Source: Chloroflexota bacterium
GTDB taxonomy: Bacteria > Chloroflexota > Anaerolineae > Anaerolineales > Villigracilaceae
Assembly: GCA_021824575.1 (NCBI GenBank)
Contig: JAKAKJ010000032.1
Coordinates: 1 to 39,535 of the forward strand
Reading direction: 5' to 3'
DNA length: 39,535 nt
Positions 1-7,775 of this stretch are shown here, piece by piece. Both the position numbers and the translations under genes were made by a program. Within the stretch, counting starts at the first letter, position 1, and every line of letters starts with the position of its first letter. The notes under the pieces were generated by a model. That model was not told the DNA's origin, searched no databases, and saw only the letters and a list, made by a program, of their open reading frames with translations.

Positions 1-712
1 AGAACAGATAAAACGTATAAGCGTACATGTACGACGCGATATGTAAAATGTTCGTGCCCTGTGACATTGGGTCGAGCCAATATTGCTTGATCAACGCGGC
101 GAGGATGAACTTGTAAAGGAATCCAGTGAAGATGCGGTGGATGCCGCCGTCGAGGTCGAGCAGAAATTCATCGCGTGTCCGCTCACGCTTCCAGTCTTCG
201 TTGAAGCGGCGAAAGCGGTCAATCGGGCCGGACGAAATCGTCGTGAAGAGCAGCAAATAGGTGATGTATTGAATCGGCGGCACGGACTGGATCATCTCGT
301 CGTGGATTCCGATGATCACATCCAGGCTGCGGAAGCTCACGTATGACAATCCCAAAAAGAAAATCTGATAACCGGGTTGAAACAGCGGAACGAACTTTGC
401 ACCAAGCAACGGCAGGAGACTCAGAAAGACAGCCAGATAAAAAGTCGGCTGGCTCTTGCCGCGCTTGCGAATGGCCAAAAAGATGATAGCAAGCAGCCAT
501 TGATAGACCGCGTATGCGATAACCAGCAAAATTTCATTGACTGGAAAATCTGGCAGGATTTTTTGCGTGGTGAAATATTGGATGATCAGCATCACCGCGG
601 TTGCAATCACGAGCCAAATTCTCCAAACGCGTTTGAAGAGACCCGCGATCAACGCCGGAATGATGACGTAAAGCGAAATCCCAAAATAGAGAAAGCTGGT
701 GTATGGGATCAT
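1..712 (-). CDS. dltB: DltB, MBOAT D-alanyl transferase (partial, cut by window edge)
   Basis: Reverse-strand reading from 712 is open for 237 codons to the window edge, so the C-terminal part is outside. The N-terminus MIPYTSFLYFGISLYV and later segments such as SSGPIDRFRRF match DltB of the MBOAT family, the membrane channel-like enzyme that passes D-alanine from DltC-phosphopantetheine across the membrane for cell-wall polymer esterification. Several hydrophobic helices alternate with short basic loops. The catalytic MBOAT histidine lies in the missing part and cannot be checked. The start ATG overlaps the dltA stop in an ATGA (709-712), which fixes the start and implies translational coupling. 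It is the last visible gene of the dltC-D-X-A-B operon. Confidence 0.88.
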   Translation of the reverse strand, partial: MIPYTSFLYFGISLYVIIPALIAGLFKRVWRIWLVIATAVMLIIQYFTTQKILPDFPVNEILLVIAYAVYQWLLAIIFLAIRKRGKSQPTFYLAVFLSLLPLLGAKFVPLFQPGYQIFFLGLSYVSFRSLDVIIGIHDEMIQSVPPIQYITYLLLFTTISSGPIDRFRRFNEDWKRERTRDEFLLDLDGGIHRIFTGFLYKFILAALIKQYWLDPMSQGTNILHIASYMYAYTFYLF

Positions 713-2172
713 TGAAGCATCTCGGCTAATTTGCGTCGGTCAGCTTTGCCATTGGTCGTCATCGGGAATCCTTCGAGAAAAATAAATTTGCGCGGGATCA
801 TGTAATCAGGCAGGCGTTCGCTCAACTCGCGTTTGAGCCCGCGCGTGATTTGAAAATCAGAGCCGGAAGGACGCGCCTTCAAAATCACGAACGCGGCCAG
901 ATGATCGGCTTGTCCGTTTTTCATGGCAGGGATGACGACCGCGTCCTGCACAATCGTCAGTGCCTGCAAATTGGCTTCCACATCGCCGATCTCGATTCGA
1001 TAACCGTGCAGTTTGATTTGAAAATCCATGCGGCCATCGAAAAACAAAAATCCATCCTGATAGTGCCCCGCATCGCCCGTTCGATAAGCGCGCATCCCGT
1101 TGACTTCATAAAATGCGCGCGACGTCAAATCAGGACGATGGATATAACCAATGCTGACGTTTTTTCCTGCGATGACGATCTCGCCTCGTTCGCCGACCGG
1201 AGCCGGATTCCCGTCAACCAGAATTTTGACTTCGCTGTCAGGCTTGGCGCGACCAACCGGCAGCGGATTATAGCGCGCTAAAACGTCCTGATCGATTCGA
1301 ATGGACGTGGTCGCGACTGTTGCCTCGGTGGGACCATATGTGTTCCACACTTCGGCTTTCGGAAAACGATTGAGCAACCCCGACGCGACTTCCGGCGCGA
1401 GTGTTTCGCCACAAAACCAGAATTTGCGAGCAGTCGGAATCATTTTCTCGTTGAAGGTTGGTTCTGCAAGACACAATCTTGCGAACGATGGCGTCGAAAC
1501 CCAAACGCTGACATTTGACTCCGCAAGTGTTTGATACAACAATTTTGGTTCTGAAATCTGATCTTTCGTCAGACTAAAAAGTGTTCCGCCGCTGGCGAGA
1601 CTCGAATATAGATCCATCACCGAAAGATCGAACGAGAACGGAGCTTGATTGAGGAAAGTTTCTTTTGCCTCGGCAAAATTTTGCTCACCGAGAATCCAAT
1701 CCACGAAACTTTCCAAACAGCCGCGCGTGATCACCACGCCTTTGGGTTCACCTGTGCTTCCTGACGTGAAAATAATGTACCAGGCATTTTCCAACGCGGG
1801 ACGACGAATTTCGACTTTTGATGCGTTCTTTTCTTTTATCAACGACTGAATTTTTTCGGGTGTCAATAACAACGACGCTTTTGCAGTTTCGATGATCGTT
1901 TCGACGCGCTGTGATGGTAAGGAAGTGTCCAATGGGATATACGGATGTCCGGATTTGACCGCGCCGAGGAAGCCTATCAGCATCTCCGGCTCTTTATGTC
2001 CAAGCACGGCCACCGGCGAATGGTCGTTCGGCAGAGTCTGCGTTAAATGCGCCGCCAGCGCATTGGAACGCGAAATCAGTTCCCGGTAATTGAGTAATTG
2101 GTCGCCGCTGATGTGCGCGACGCGATCCGGCGCGAGCTGACTCCAGCGGTCAATGCGTTCGATCAAATCCAT
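709..2172 (-). CDS. dltA: D-alanine--D-alanyl carrier protein ligase DltA
   Basis: 487 aa, full length for DltA, an adenylate-forming enzyme that activates D-alanine with ATP and loads it on the DltC phosphopantetheine in the cytosol. Visible motifs: A3 phosphate loop IIFTSGSTGEPKGV (about 133-146), FCGE with the Cys typical of the DltA D-Ala pocket, NTYGPTEATV, YRTGD, the hinge DFQIKLHGYRIE, and the C-terminal catalytic Lys in TTNGKADRRK (K476). The start ATG at 2172 begins MDLIERIDRW. It lies 90 nt after dltX, and that gap holds a palindromic repeat (2210-2253). The stop overlaps dltB. DltA is preferred over a generic peptide synthetase because DltB, C, D and X are all adjacent. Confidence 0.95.
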   Translation of the reverse strand: MDLIERIDRWSQLAPDRVAHISGDQLLNYRELISRSNALAAHLTQTLPNDHSPVAVLGHKEPEMLIGFLGAVKSGHPYIPLDTSLPSQRVETIIETAKASLLLTPEKIQSLIKEKNASKVEIRRPALENAWYIIFTSGSTGEPKGVVITRGCLESFVDWILGEQNFAEAKETFLNQAPFSFDLSVMDLYSSLASGGTLFSLTKDQISEPKLLYQTLAESNVSVWVSTPSFARLCLAEPTFNEKMIPTARKFWFCGETLAPEVASGLLNRFPKAEVWNTYGPTEATVATTSIRIDQDVLARYNPLPVGRAKPDSEVKILVDGNPAPVGERGEIVIAGKNVSIGYIHRPDLTSRAFYEVNGMRAYRTGDAGHYQDGFLFFDGRMDFQIKLHGYRIEIGDVEANLQALTIVQDAVVIPAMKNGQADHLAAFVILKARPSGSDFQITRGLKRELSERLPDYMIPRKFIFLEGFPMTTNGKADRRKLAEMLQ

Positions 2173-2209
2173 ATGGTCACGTTTATCCCAAAACCGATTT
2201 ACAATTTTG

Positions 2210-2253
2210 TGCTCTCGGCTGCGTCCTCGCCGCCGAGGATGGTGGCTTGAGCA
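2210..2253. repeat. Dispersed palindromic repeat, copy 1
   Basis: About 44 bp starting TGCTCTCGGC and ending GAGCA, imperfectly self-complementary. It matches 13906-13948 with few differences, and both copies are followed by a GAATTTTT-like stretch. It sits in the only real gap of the dlt operon, between dltX and dltA, where it could affect mRNA processing. Confidence 0.6.
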
Positions 2254-2262
2254 AGAATTTTT

Positions 2263-2427
2263 TTAGAAGCCTTGATAGATAAACTTTGGCGTGGAAAAAT
2301 TTCCCCGCCCGTACATGATGATCAATCCCGCGATGATGGCGAGGTAATAGAGCGTGAGCAAAACCACGCGCCCGGTGGGATTATTGTATACGCCCGTGAA
2401 AAAACGCATCAAGCGTTTGATCCACAT
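2263..2427 (-). CDS. dltX: DltX, teichoic acid D-Ala incorporation microprotein
   Basis: A 54-aa protein starting MWIKRLMRFF with one transmembrane helix (about residues 21-39) and ending KFIYQGF. The C-terminal F-I-Y-x-x-F signature is the hallmark of DltX, the single-pass subunit that works with DltB and DltD in moving D-alanine outside the membrane. The start at 2427 has a GAAGGA ribosome binding site 7 nt upstream; a second ATG at 2409 would give 48 aa. The gene overlaps the 3' end of dltD by 47 nt in another frame. In Firmicutes dltX precedes dltA, as it does here. The same frame can be extended upstream, but the extension is only a shadow of dltD. Confidence 0.85.
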   Translation of the reverse strand: MWIKRLMRFFTGVYNNPTGRVVLLTLYYLAIIAGLIIMYGRGNFSTPKFIYQGF

Positions 2428-3598
2428 AAATCCATCCTTCCCGGCTGGTGTGCGAAGCCATATCGATGCTGAAATATTTATCCGTGCCGTATTGGTGAAA
2501 ATCAACCAGCGGCACATGATATGGATCCACCACCGAATGTAATTTCTGGTAATAAAAATTCTGTGCCTGTTCCGAGACGCCCAACGTTTCCCAAATCTGA
2601 ACATTCATCGGGCGCGCCAGGATCAAAGGCTTTGCGCCAAGTTCCTGTAAAACCTGAAGCATGATATCAAGGTCCTGCCAATCCAGAGCTTCGTCAACGT
2701 GTTGCATAAATGCCGCGTCGCGTGAGCCGGTTGGCAGCGGATCGCTCATCAGCGCTTTGTATTGCGGCCAGCGGCTGTTGTCAATGCCGTATGGATTGCT
2801 GTCCGATTGTTTGATCTGCTCGGCGCGCGCGGCCGCTACCAGCGAAGTCCAGTCAATGTTTGACGGAGTCCGCTTCACGTCTGGTTTGAGCAAGCGGCGG
2901 AACATGAATGAGACGACCGCGCGGTGATCCTGCAATCGAATCATTGCGATTTGAAGTCTGCCAAGCGGCCATGACAGATAATATAAAACTTGATTCGCTG
3001 GCGAATCGTTTGCAAGATTATTCAAAGCAAAATCCAGAAGCGGATCGTTCTTCAATGGGTCGGGAAAATTCAACATACGCAGCGCGGCTTCATGCTTGGT
3101 CTTAATGCTCAAATATGGACTGAATGTCAACTCGTTCGCATGCAAATCCGAAAAGTTGGCGTTGTAATTATCGGCGTTGACTCCGCCGCCGGGTCCCATC
3201 GTGACCGTGGAAGGCGTGAACGAGATGACAACTTTTTTGCCGCGCAAATCGGGGCCGAGTGCAGCCAGCGATTGAGCAATTGTCAGATTGGACGCACCCA
3301 TGTTGGCAACGTCGAAGACCGCGAAGCCGGTTGGATATTTTGCAAAGAATGTTGAGGCCTCATATTTCGTGTTCAACATCGTAATCTCAGAACTTCCATA
3401 AAGCGTCAACAAATCCGGCTGTTTGATCGCGGCGCGCTGTAACGCGCTTCCATTCGCAAACTGTGAAAGGTCAAGTGTATTCAGAGTGTTGATATAACGT
3501 TGCTCGAGAGATTGGGCGTAATAATTAAATCCCGCGGCGGCGATGATGCAAAACAAAAATGCCGCGGCGGCTGAGATCAAATGCGGCGACCGCTTCAC
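2381..3598 (-). CDS. dltD: D-alanyl-lipoteichoic acid acyltransferase DltD
   Basis: 405 aa with an N-terminal membrane anchor (about 8-27, hydrophobic after MKRS) and an extracytoplasmic SGNH-like domain. GSSEI (Ser70) gives the nucleophile, and the C-terminal IDMASHTSREGW supplies the Asp379/His383 pair expected of DltD. The family transfers D-alanine onto teichoic acid at the outer membrane face. The start is GTG at 3598, overlapping the dltC TGA as GTGA (3595-3598). The tail overlaps dltX. Length fits the family (about 400-430 aa). Confidence 0.92.
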   Translation of the reverse strand: MKRSPHLISAAAAFLFCIIAAAGFNYYAQSLEQRYINTLNTLDLSQFANGSALQRAAIKQPDLLTLYGSSEITMLNTKYEASTFFAKYPTGFAVFDVANMGASNLTIAQSLAALGPDLRGKKVVISFTPSTVTMGPGGGVNADNYNANFSDLHANELTFSPYLSIKTKHEAALRMLNFPDPLKNDPLLDFALNNLANDSPANQVLYYLSWPLGRLQIAMIRLQDHRAVVSFMFRRLLKPDVKRTPSNIDWTSLVAAARAEQIKQSDSNPYGIDNSRWPQYKALMSDPLPTGSRDAAFMQHVDEALDWQDLDIMLQVLQELGAKPLILARPMNVQIWETLGVSEQAQNFYYQKLHSVVDPYHVPLVDFHQYGTDKYFSIDMASHTSREGWIYVDQTLDAFFHGRIQ

Positions 3599-3840
3599 GG
3601 CTGTTTGACTCGCTCTTGAAAATAGTCAATGATCTTGCGCGGCGTCGCCCACAGTTCGCGGTCAATTTGTCCCGGCGTGACCTCGATGCTGAAATCCTCC
3701 GATAACGCGAGAATCAATTCGACCGTTCCAAGCGAATCCAAAACCTTCTCACCAAATAAGTCGAGGTCGAGATTTTTCCGCACTTCATCCGTGCCGGTAA
3801 TGTTTTCCAACTCTTTGAGAACAGTTTCTTTGACGGGCAT
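3595..3840 (-). CDS. dltC: D-alanyl carrier protein DltC
   Basis: 81 aa, acyl-carrier fold. The phosphopantetheine site is Ser36 in VLDSLGTVEL, a DltC signature, and the later block DRELWATPRKII matches the conserved DltC helix. It carries D-alanine as a thioester from DltA to DltB. It is the first gene of the dlt group here, so the usual X-A-B-C-D order is circularly permuted to C-D-X-A-B. It starts 35 nt after the acyl-CoA synthetase stop and may have its own promoter (TATAAT at 3880-3875). Confidence 0.94.
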   Translation of the reverse strand: MPVKETVLKELENITGTDEVRKNLDLDLFGEKVLDSLGTVELILALSEDFSIEVTPGQIDRELWATPRKIIDYFQERVKQP

Positions 3841-3874
3841 GGCTAAAAATCTTTCTTGAAAATAACAACGCCCG

Positions 3875-3880
3875 ATTATA
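3875..3880 (-). promoter_or_regulatory. Putative -10 box of the dlt operon
   Basis: On the reverse strand TATAAT overlaps the stop codon of the upstream synthetase gene. A start near 3868 would give a leader of about 28 nt before dltC. No good -35 match is visible, so this is a candidate only. Confidence 0.4.
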
Positions 3881-6020
3881 CACTGTCTGCCTGATGAAAT
3901 TTTATTCGTACGTCCACTGCGATTGCGCCTTTTGACAACGCACGCAAAGGATTGATTTCGATTTCTTGAATCTCCGGATGTTCATGCGTGAGCCAGGATA
4001 ATTTAATTAGGATGTCTTGCACTGCGGCCTTGTCAGCGGCTGGAATATTTCTGAACCCGTCGAGTTTTTTCCCGGCCCAGGTTTTACGAATCATTTCCTC
4101 CGCCTCGAGCGGACTCAATGGCCCCAAGGCGAAAGCCACATCCTTGAGTCCTTCCGCTTCGACTCCGCCCGAACCGAACATGACCAGCGGCCCGAACGTT
4201 GGATCGCGAACCACGCCAACGATGACTTCCTGCCCGCCTTCGATTTGGCGTTGGATGTGAACACCTTCAATGCGTGCATTCGGCTTCGCAATTTTGGCGC
4301 GTTCAATCAGCTGCGTGTAGCCGCCCTGGACATCTGCTTCTGATTTGATGTTCAACAACACACCGCCAATATCCGACTTATGCAAAATATCCGGCGAAGC
4401 GATTTTCATTACAACGGGAAAACCGAGTTCCCTGACAATCGTCGCGGCTTCGGTTTCGTTGCGCGCTAGTTTGATTGGCGCAGTTGGGATGCCATAAGCA
4501 GCAACAAGTTCATCAGCAGACGCTGGTCGAGTAAGCGCTTTTTTCTGTATCGAGACCATCGCTGCTGTTGCTTGGTCTCGATACGCCGCTTCGCGGCTAC
4601 TCGACCAGCGTGACAGTTGATCCGCGCGGCGCGCAAGAATTCCCAATGCGGACGCGGCGCGCTCAGGAAATGGATACGTCACAACTTTGGCTTCATTGAA
4701 TTGCTCGAACGCGTTGGCTGTTAATTCTGATCCAAGCAGTGCGACAACAACGGGTTTCTCTGATGATTGAATGATTGGAATGATCGCATCGGCAACATCT
4801 TCAGTTTTGAACATCGGCGGAGGAGGCAGGATGACCATGACCGCGTCAACGTTGGAATCATCCAACAGTAATTTCAAGCAATCGGCATAATTTTGCGGCG
4901 ATGCAGATGCCAGCATGTCAACCGGATTATGAATGCCAGCCGCGGGCGGGAGACTCGCAGATAACGCTTTCAGTGTTGCATCACTTAATTGAGCAAGATG
5001 CAATCCATTGACTTCCAATGCATCAGCAGCAATGACCCCGGGGCCGCCAGCGTTTGTCAACACGGCGACATTATGCCCCTTCGACTGCGTGGCGCTTTCG
5101 AGCGCCGCTCCGCCCGGGGCGACAGATGGCAATGGGCAATGTTCAAGTGCGCGCGCCCAATCAAACATCTGCTCGGCGGTGTCAGCGCGAAAGATTCCGG
5201 CTTTGGCAAAGGCCGCGTCGAAAGCGGTGTCAGACGCGGCCAAAGCTCCGGTATGCGAGGCGGCCGCTTTCTGTCCAGATTCGAAGCGTCCGACTTTCAG
5301 TGCGATGACCGGTTTATGCTGAGTCACCTCGTGCGCGGCTTCGACGAATCGAATCCCATCCGAAACACTTTCCATATATAAAACAATAACGCGTGTGTGC
5401 TCATCGTCTGCGACCGCGGGAAGCACATCTGTCTCATTGACGTCGGCTTGGTTGCCGAGGCTGACAATTTGCGAAAATCCAAAACCCTGACGGCGTGCCC
5501 AGTCAATGATCGCCGCGGCGAACGCGCCCGAATGTGAAACAAAAGCAATACCACCCGCGGCGGGCATGGGCGGCTGCAAAAAAGTTGTATCGAGCGGAAG
5601 ATGTGTATCAATGATGCCAATGCAATTTGGGCCAAGCAAGCGCACATTATTTTTGCGCGCGACCTCAACGCATTGCTTCTCAAGCGTCGCGCCCTCCGCA
5701 CCTGCTTCGCGAAATCCTGCAGAAACAACGATGGCCGCGTGGATGCCGCGCTTTGCACACGATTCGATTGCGTTGGGCATGGCTGTGTTTGGGACGACGA
5801 GTACTGCAAGTTCAATCGGATCAGGAACTTGTGCAAGATCTGTGTAAAGCGGACGTCCGAACAGTTCGCCCTGCTTTTGACTCGCGAAATGAATCGCGCC
5901 TTGATATCCGCTTTGAATCAAATTGCGCGCCACGCCATAGCCAAGTTTTTCAGGTTGTGTTGACGCGCCGACGATGACGATTCCGCTGGGTTTGAGAAAT
6001 GGTGTGAGGGAGGAATTCAT
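3876..6020 (-). CDS. ADP-forming acyl-CoA synthetase, fused alpha-beta subunits
   Basis: 714 aa from ATG 6020 (MNSSLTPFLKPSGIVIVGAS). A longer frame from 6065 would run through an inverted repeat and lacks family support. Order: CoA-binding domain (SGIVIVGAS), succinyl-CoA-ligase-like domain with the phosphorylated His in KAAASHTGALA (about H256), then an ATP-grasp domain from about residue 500 (GFPVVMKIASPDILHKSDIGGV). The family interconverts acyl-CoA, ADP and Pi with acid, CoA and ATP, usually acetyl-CoA in anaerobic energy conservation; the substrate here is not determinable. Odd: residues about 471-500, the linker between the two halves, are encoded by a palindromic element (4522-4609). 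It lies 35 nt ahead of dltC on the same strand. Confidence 0.88.
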   Translation of the reverse strand: MNSSLTPFLKPSGIVIVGASTQPEKLGYGVARNLIQSGYQGAIHFASQKQGELFGRPLYTDLAQVPDPIELAVLVVPNTAMPNAIESCAKRGIHAAIVVSAGFREAGAEGATLEKQCVEVARKNNVRLLGPNCIGIIDTHLPLDTTFLQPPMPAAGGIAFVSHSGAFAAAIIDWARRQGFGFSQIVSLGNQADVNETDVLPAVADDEHTRVIVLYMESVSDGIRFVEAAHEVTQHKPVIALKVGRFESGQKAAASHTGALAASDTAFDAAFAKAGIFRADTAEQMFDWARALEHCPLPSVAPGGAALESATQSKGHNVAVLTNAGGPGVIAADALEVNGLHLAQLSDATLKALSASLPPAAGIHNPVDMLASASPQNYADCLKLLLDDSNVDAVMVILPPPPMFKTEDVADAIIPIIQSSEKPVVVALLGSELTANAFEQFNEAKVVTYPFPERAASALGILARRADQLSRWSSSREAAYRDQATAAMVSIQKKALTRPASADELVAAYGIPTAPIKLARNETEAATIVRELGFPVVMKIASPDILHKSDIGGVLLNIKSEADVQGGYTQLIERAKIAKPNARIEGVHIQRQIEGGQEVIVGVVRDPTFGPLVMFGSGGVEAEGLKDVAFALGPLSPLEAEEMIRKTWAGKKLDGFRNIPAADKAAVQDILIKLSWLTHEHPEIQEIEINPLRALSKGAIAVDVRIKFHQADSV
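4522..4609. repeat. Palindromic REP-like element inside the acyl-CoA synthetase gene
   Basis: Two 37-nt arms, 4522-4558 and 4573-4609, are inverted copies separated by 14 nt. The outer 12 nt (GCTGGTCGAGTA) and the inner 11 nt (TATCGAGACCA) are identical between arms; the middles differ. The right arm is itself a hairpin (GCCGC-GAA-GCGGC). The element is in frame and encodes the linker of the host protein. Confidence 0.75.
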
Positions 6021-6035
6021 ATAGCGAATTAAACC

Positions 6036-6078
6036 ACAGAAAGTAGAGGTGACATAAAATATCACCTCTACTTTCTGT
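6036..6078. promoter_or_regulatory. Perfect 17-bp inverted repeat between divergent genes
   Basis: Arms 6036-6052 and 6062-6078 are exact inverse complements (ACAGAAAGTAGAGGTGA) around a 9-nt spacer. It lies 16 nt upstream of the synthetase start and 84 nt upstream of the phosphatidyltransferase start. It could be an operator or an RNA hairpin in the 5' leader of the minus-strand gene. Confidence 0.6.
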
Positions 6079-6102
6079 ATTAATGTGATTCTGTCGCTGA
6101 TT

Positions 6103-6111
6103 TGCTAGAAT
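6103..6111 (+). promoter_or_regulatory. Extended -10 promoter candidate for the phosphatidyltransferase
   Basis: TGCTAGAAT matches an extended -10 (TGnTATAAT, one mismatch). A start near 6118 leaves about 44 nt before the ATG. No clear -35 is present, as expected for extended -10 promoters. Confidence 0.4.
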
Positions 6112-6161
6112 GATTGAGGACGCACAAACATATTCTTTGCTTGGGGAGGCAGGAGGTCCGT

Positions 6162-6713
6162 ATGTTGGATGCGAAGGTGATTGCAGACTTCATCACGGCA
6201 TCCCGCGGCTTGTTGGGGGTCCTCATGATCTGGTTAGGGCTGGTGCAGGGTGTTCGTGCCTTGCCGACCATTGTGCTGCTCATGCTTGTGTGCTGGACGG
6301 GAGATTTTGTCGACGGCGGGATTGCCCGTCTCAGCCGTCACCCGCGCCACACTTTCATTGGCGATCACGACGTTTATGTCGATCTCTTTGTTTCGCTATG
6401 CCTGGGAGCTTACTTGTTGAGCGCGGGATTCGTGGGGCCGATCTTCAGCTGCGGCTATTTGATCGTCTGGACTCTGTTGCTCTGGCGCTTCGGCTTGGAC
6501 AAGAACCTGCTCATGCTCATTCAGCTTCCCATCTACCTGGACTTGATTATGAACGCGTTGCGGCTCATCCCTCAGATCGGAATCTGGCTGGTCGTCTGGG
6601 TGCTGGTTGCGACCGTCATCAACTGGCGACGATTCACTCATGAGATCGTCCCCCAATTCATCGCCGGCATGCGCTCCATTGGCGGCGGACACGGAGGCTC
6701 ACACAGTCCGTAG
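6162..6713 (+). CDS. CDP-alcohol phosphatidyltransferase family membrane protein
   Basis: 183 aa from ATG 6162, chosen because AGGAGG (6151-6156) stands 5 nt upstream; a longer frame from 6114 lacks a site. The CDP-alcohol signature is visible as GDFVDGGIARLSRHPRHTFIG followed by DHDVYVD (D-x2-D-G-x2-A-R ... G ... D-x3-D). The spacing between R and the last two Asp is shifted by one residue from the classic pattern. About five hydrophobic segments follow. The family makes phospholipids by displacing CMP from a CDP-alcohol; the acceptor cannot be told. The next gene starts 1 nt after its stop, so the two are probably cotranscribed. Confidence 0.8.
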   Translation: MLDAKVIADFITASRGLLGVLMIWLGLVQGVRALPTIVLLMLVCWTGDFVDGGIARLSRHPRHTFIGDHDVYVDLFVSLCLGAYLLSAGFVGPIFSCGYLIVWTLLLWRFGLDKNLLMLIQLPIYLDLIMNALRLIPQIGIWLVVWVLVATVINWRRFTHEIVPQFIAGMRSIGGGHGGSHSP

Positions 6714-6714
6714 C

Positions 6715-7677
6715 ATGAAAGATATTTATGTTCAGCCATACCCGGAGATACTCGCGCACCCATGCCCGCATCTCTGGTCTGCGGTGCGGCGTTTGCTGGG
6801 TTGGATCGGGCATGAACATTTACCAGAGTTTGTAAAGATTGCCATGTCGGTGGCCGAGCCCGCGGGGCGCGTATCCCTGCAGAGCGAGCCGTATCCCATC
6901 CCCGTGGAGGGATGCGGCGTGCTGACCGTCCTCAGCGCGAATCTTTGGCATGATTGGCCGCGGTTTAAAAACCTGGAGAAGCGACTCGAATCCTTTGCCC
7001 AACTGATCGAATCAGAGCAAGTGGATTTGATCCTGCTTCAGGAATTGGCACGGACTCCATTCCTGAACGCGGACGAATGGCTGGCGGAGCGTTTGCAGAT
7101 GGCATACGTTTATTCACGCGCCAATGGTTCGGAGAAGATCGGGTTTGAAGAGGGGCTTGGAGTGTTCAGCCGTTTTCCGCTCAAGCGACTGCCTTTTGTC
7201 CGCCAGATGGGGCGCAGATGCAATCCCTTTTCGCGGAGATTGGCATTGGGCGCAGAAATTGATACACCCTGCGGAGAGGTGCTGGCTTTTTCCACGCATC
7301 TCGGTTTGCTTCGCCGGGAGAACGCACGTCAACTGTATGAATTACATCTCTGGGTTGATCAAATCAGTGCGGGACGATCCGCCATTATCGCGGGGGATTT
7401 CAATGCGCCGGAACATACCCGTCAAATAAAATCCATCCGTTCTTACTGGCAGGATACATTCCGCGAGATTCACCAGCACGGCGCTGCAGCGACACATGAG
7501 ATCCGCTGGCCGTGGGGCGGCGTGATTCTGAGCCATCGCCTGGATTACATCTTCCTGCAGCCCGGACAGCCGGCTTGGCAGGTGATCGACGTCAGCCACG
7601 TGGATTCGCCCAAAGGCCCGCACTCGGATCATCGTGCCGTGCTGGCTCGCCTTTCACCGGCACATTTGGTTGTGTAA
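6715..7677 (+). CDS. Endonuclease/exonuclease/phosphatase (EEP) family hydrolase
   Basis: 320 aa from ATG 6715, 1 nt after the previous stop; an in-frame extension to 6607 only overlaps the upstream gene. The first 75 residues are unassigned. Then come the EEP metal-site motifs in order: SANLWHD (Asn), LLQELA (Glu), FSTHLG (His), AGDFNAP (Asp/Asn), RLDYIF and the C-terminal GPHSDHRAV (Asp-His pair). No signal peptide is seen. EEP enzymes cleave phosphodiesters or phosphomonoesters in nucleic acids, inositol phosphates or phospholipids. Pairing with a CDP-alcohol transferase favours a lipid or head-group role, but that is inference. Confidence 0.8.
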   Translation: MKDIYVQPYPEILAHPCPHLWSAVRRLLGWIGHEHLPEFVKIAMSVAEPAGRVSLQSEPYPIPVEGCGVLTVLSANLWHDWPRFKNLEKRLESFAQLIESEQVDLILLQELARTPFLNADEWLAERLQMAYVYSRANGSEKIGFEEGLGVFSRFPLKRLPFVRQMGRRCNPFSRRLALGAEIDTPCGEVLAFSTHLGLLRRENARQLYELHLWVDQISAGRSAIIAGDFNAPEHTRQIKSIRSYWQDTFREIHQHGAAATHEIRWPWGGVILSHRLDYIFLQPGQPAWQVIDVSHVDSPKGPHSDHRAVLARLSPAHLVV

Positions 7678-7775
7678 TTTACCTGAGCTAATCGTTATCA
7701 TTAAGCGGGAAACGCTCTTTTCATCTCCCTGTCATCTGGCTATGCTACCATTTTGCCATTAGCCAGAGGAAACCT

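Noticed and set aside
4989-5977. Plus-strand ORFs of 104-130 codons opposite the acyl-CoA synthetase gene
   Set aside because: They are antisense to a clear conserved enzyme, overlap each other in different frames, and lack recognisable domains.
6110-6643. 177-codon plus-strand ORF overlapping the CDP-alcohol phosphatidyltransferase
   Set aside because: Another frame of a gene with an AGGAGG site and the family signature; its own translation is a low-quality shadow.
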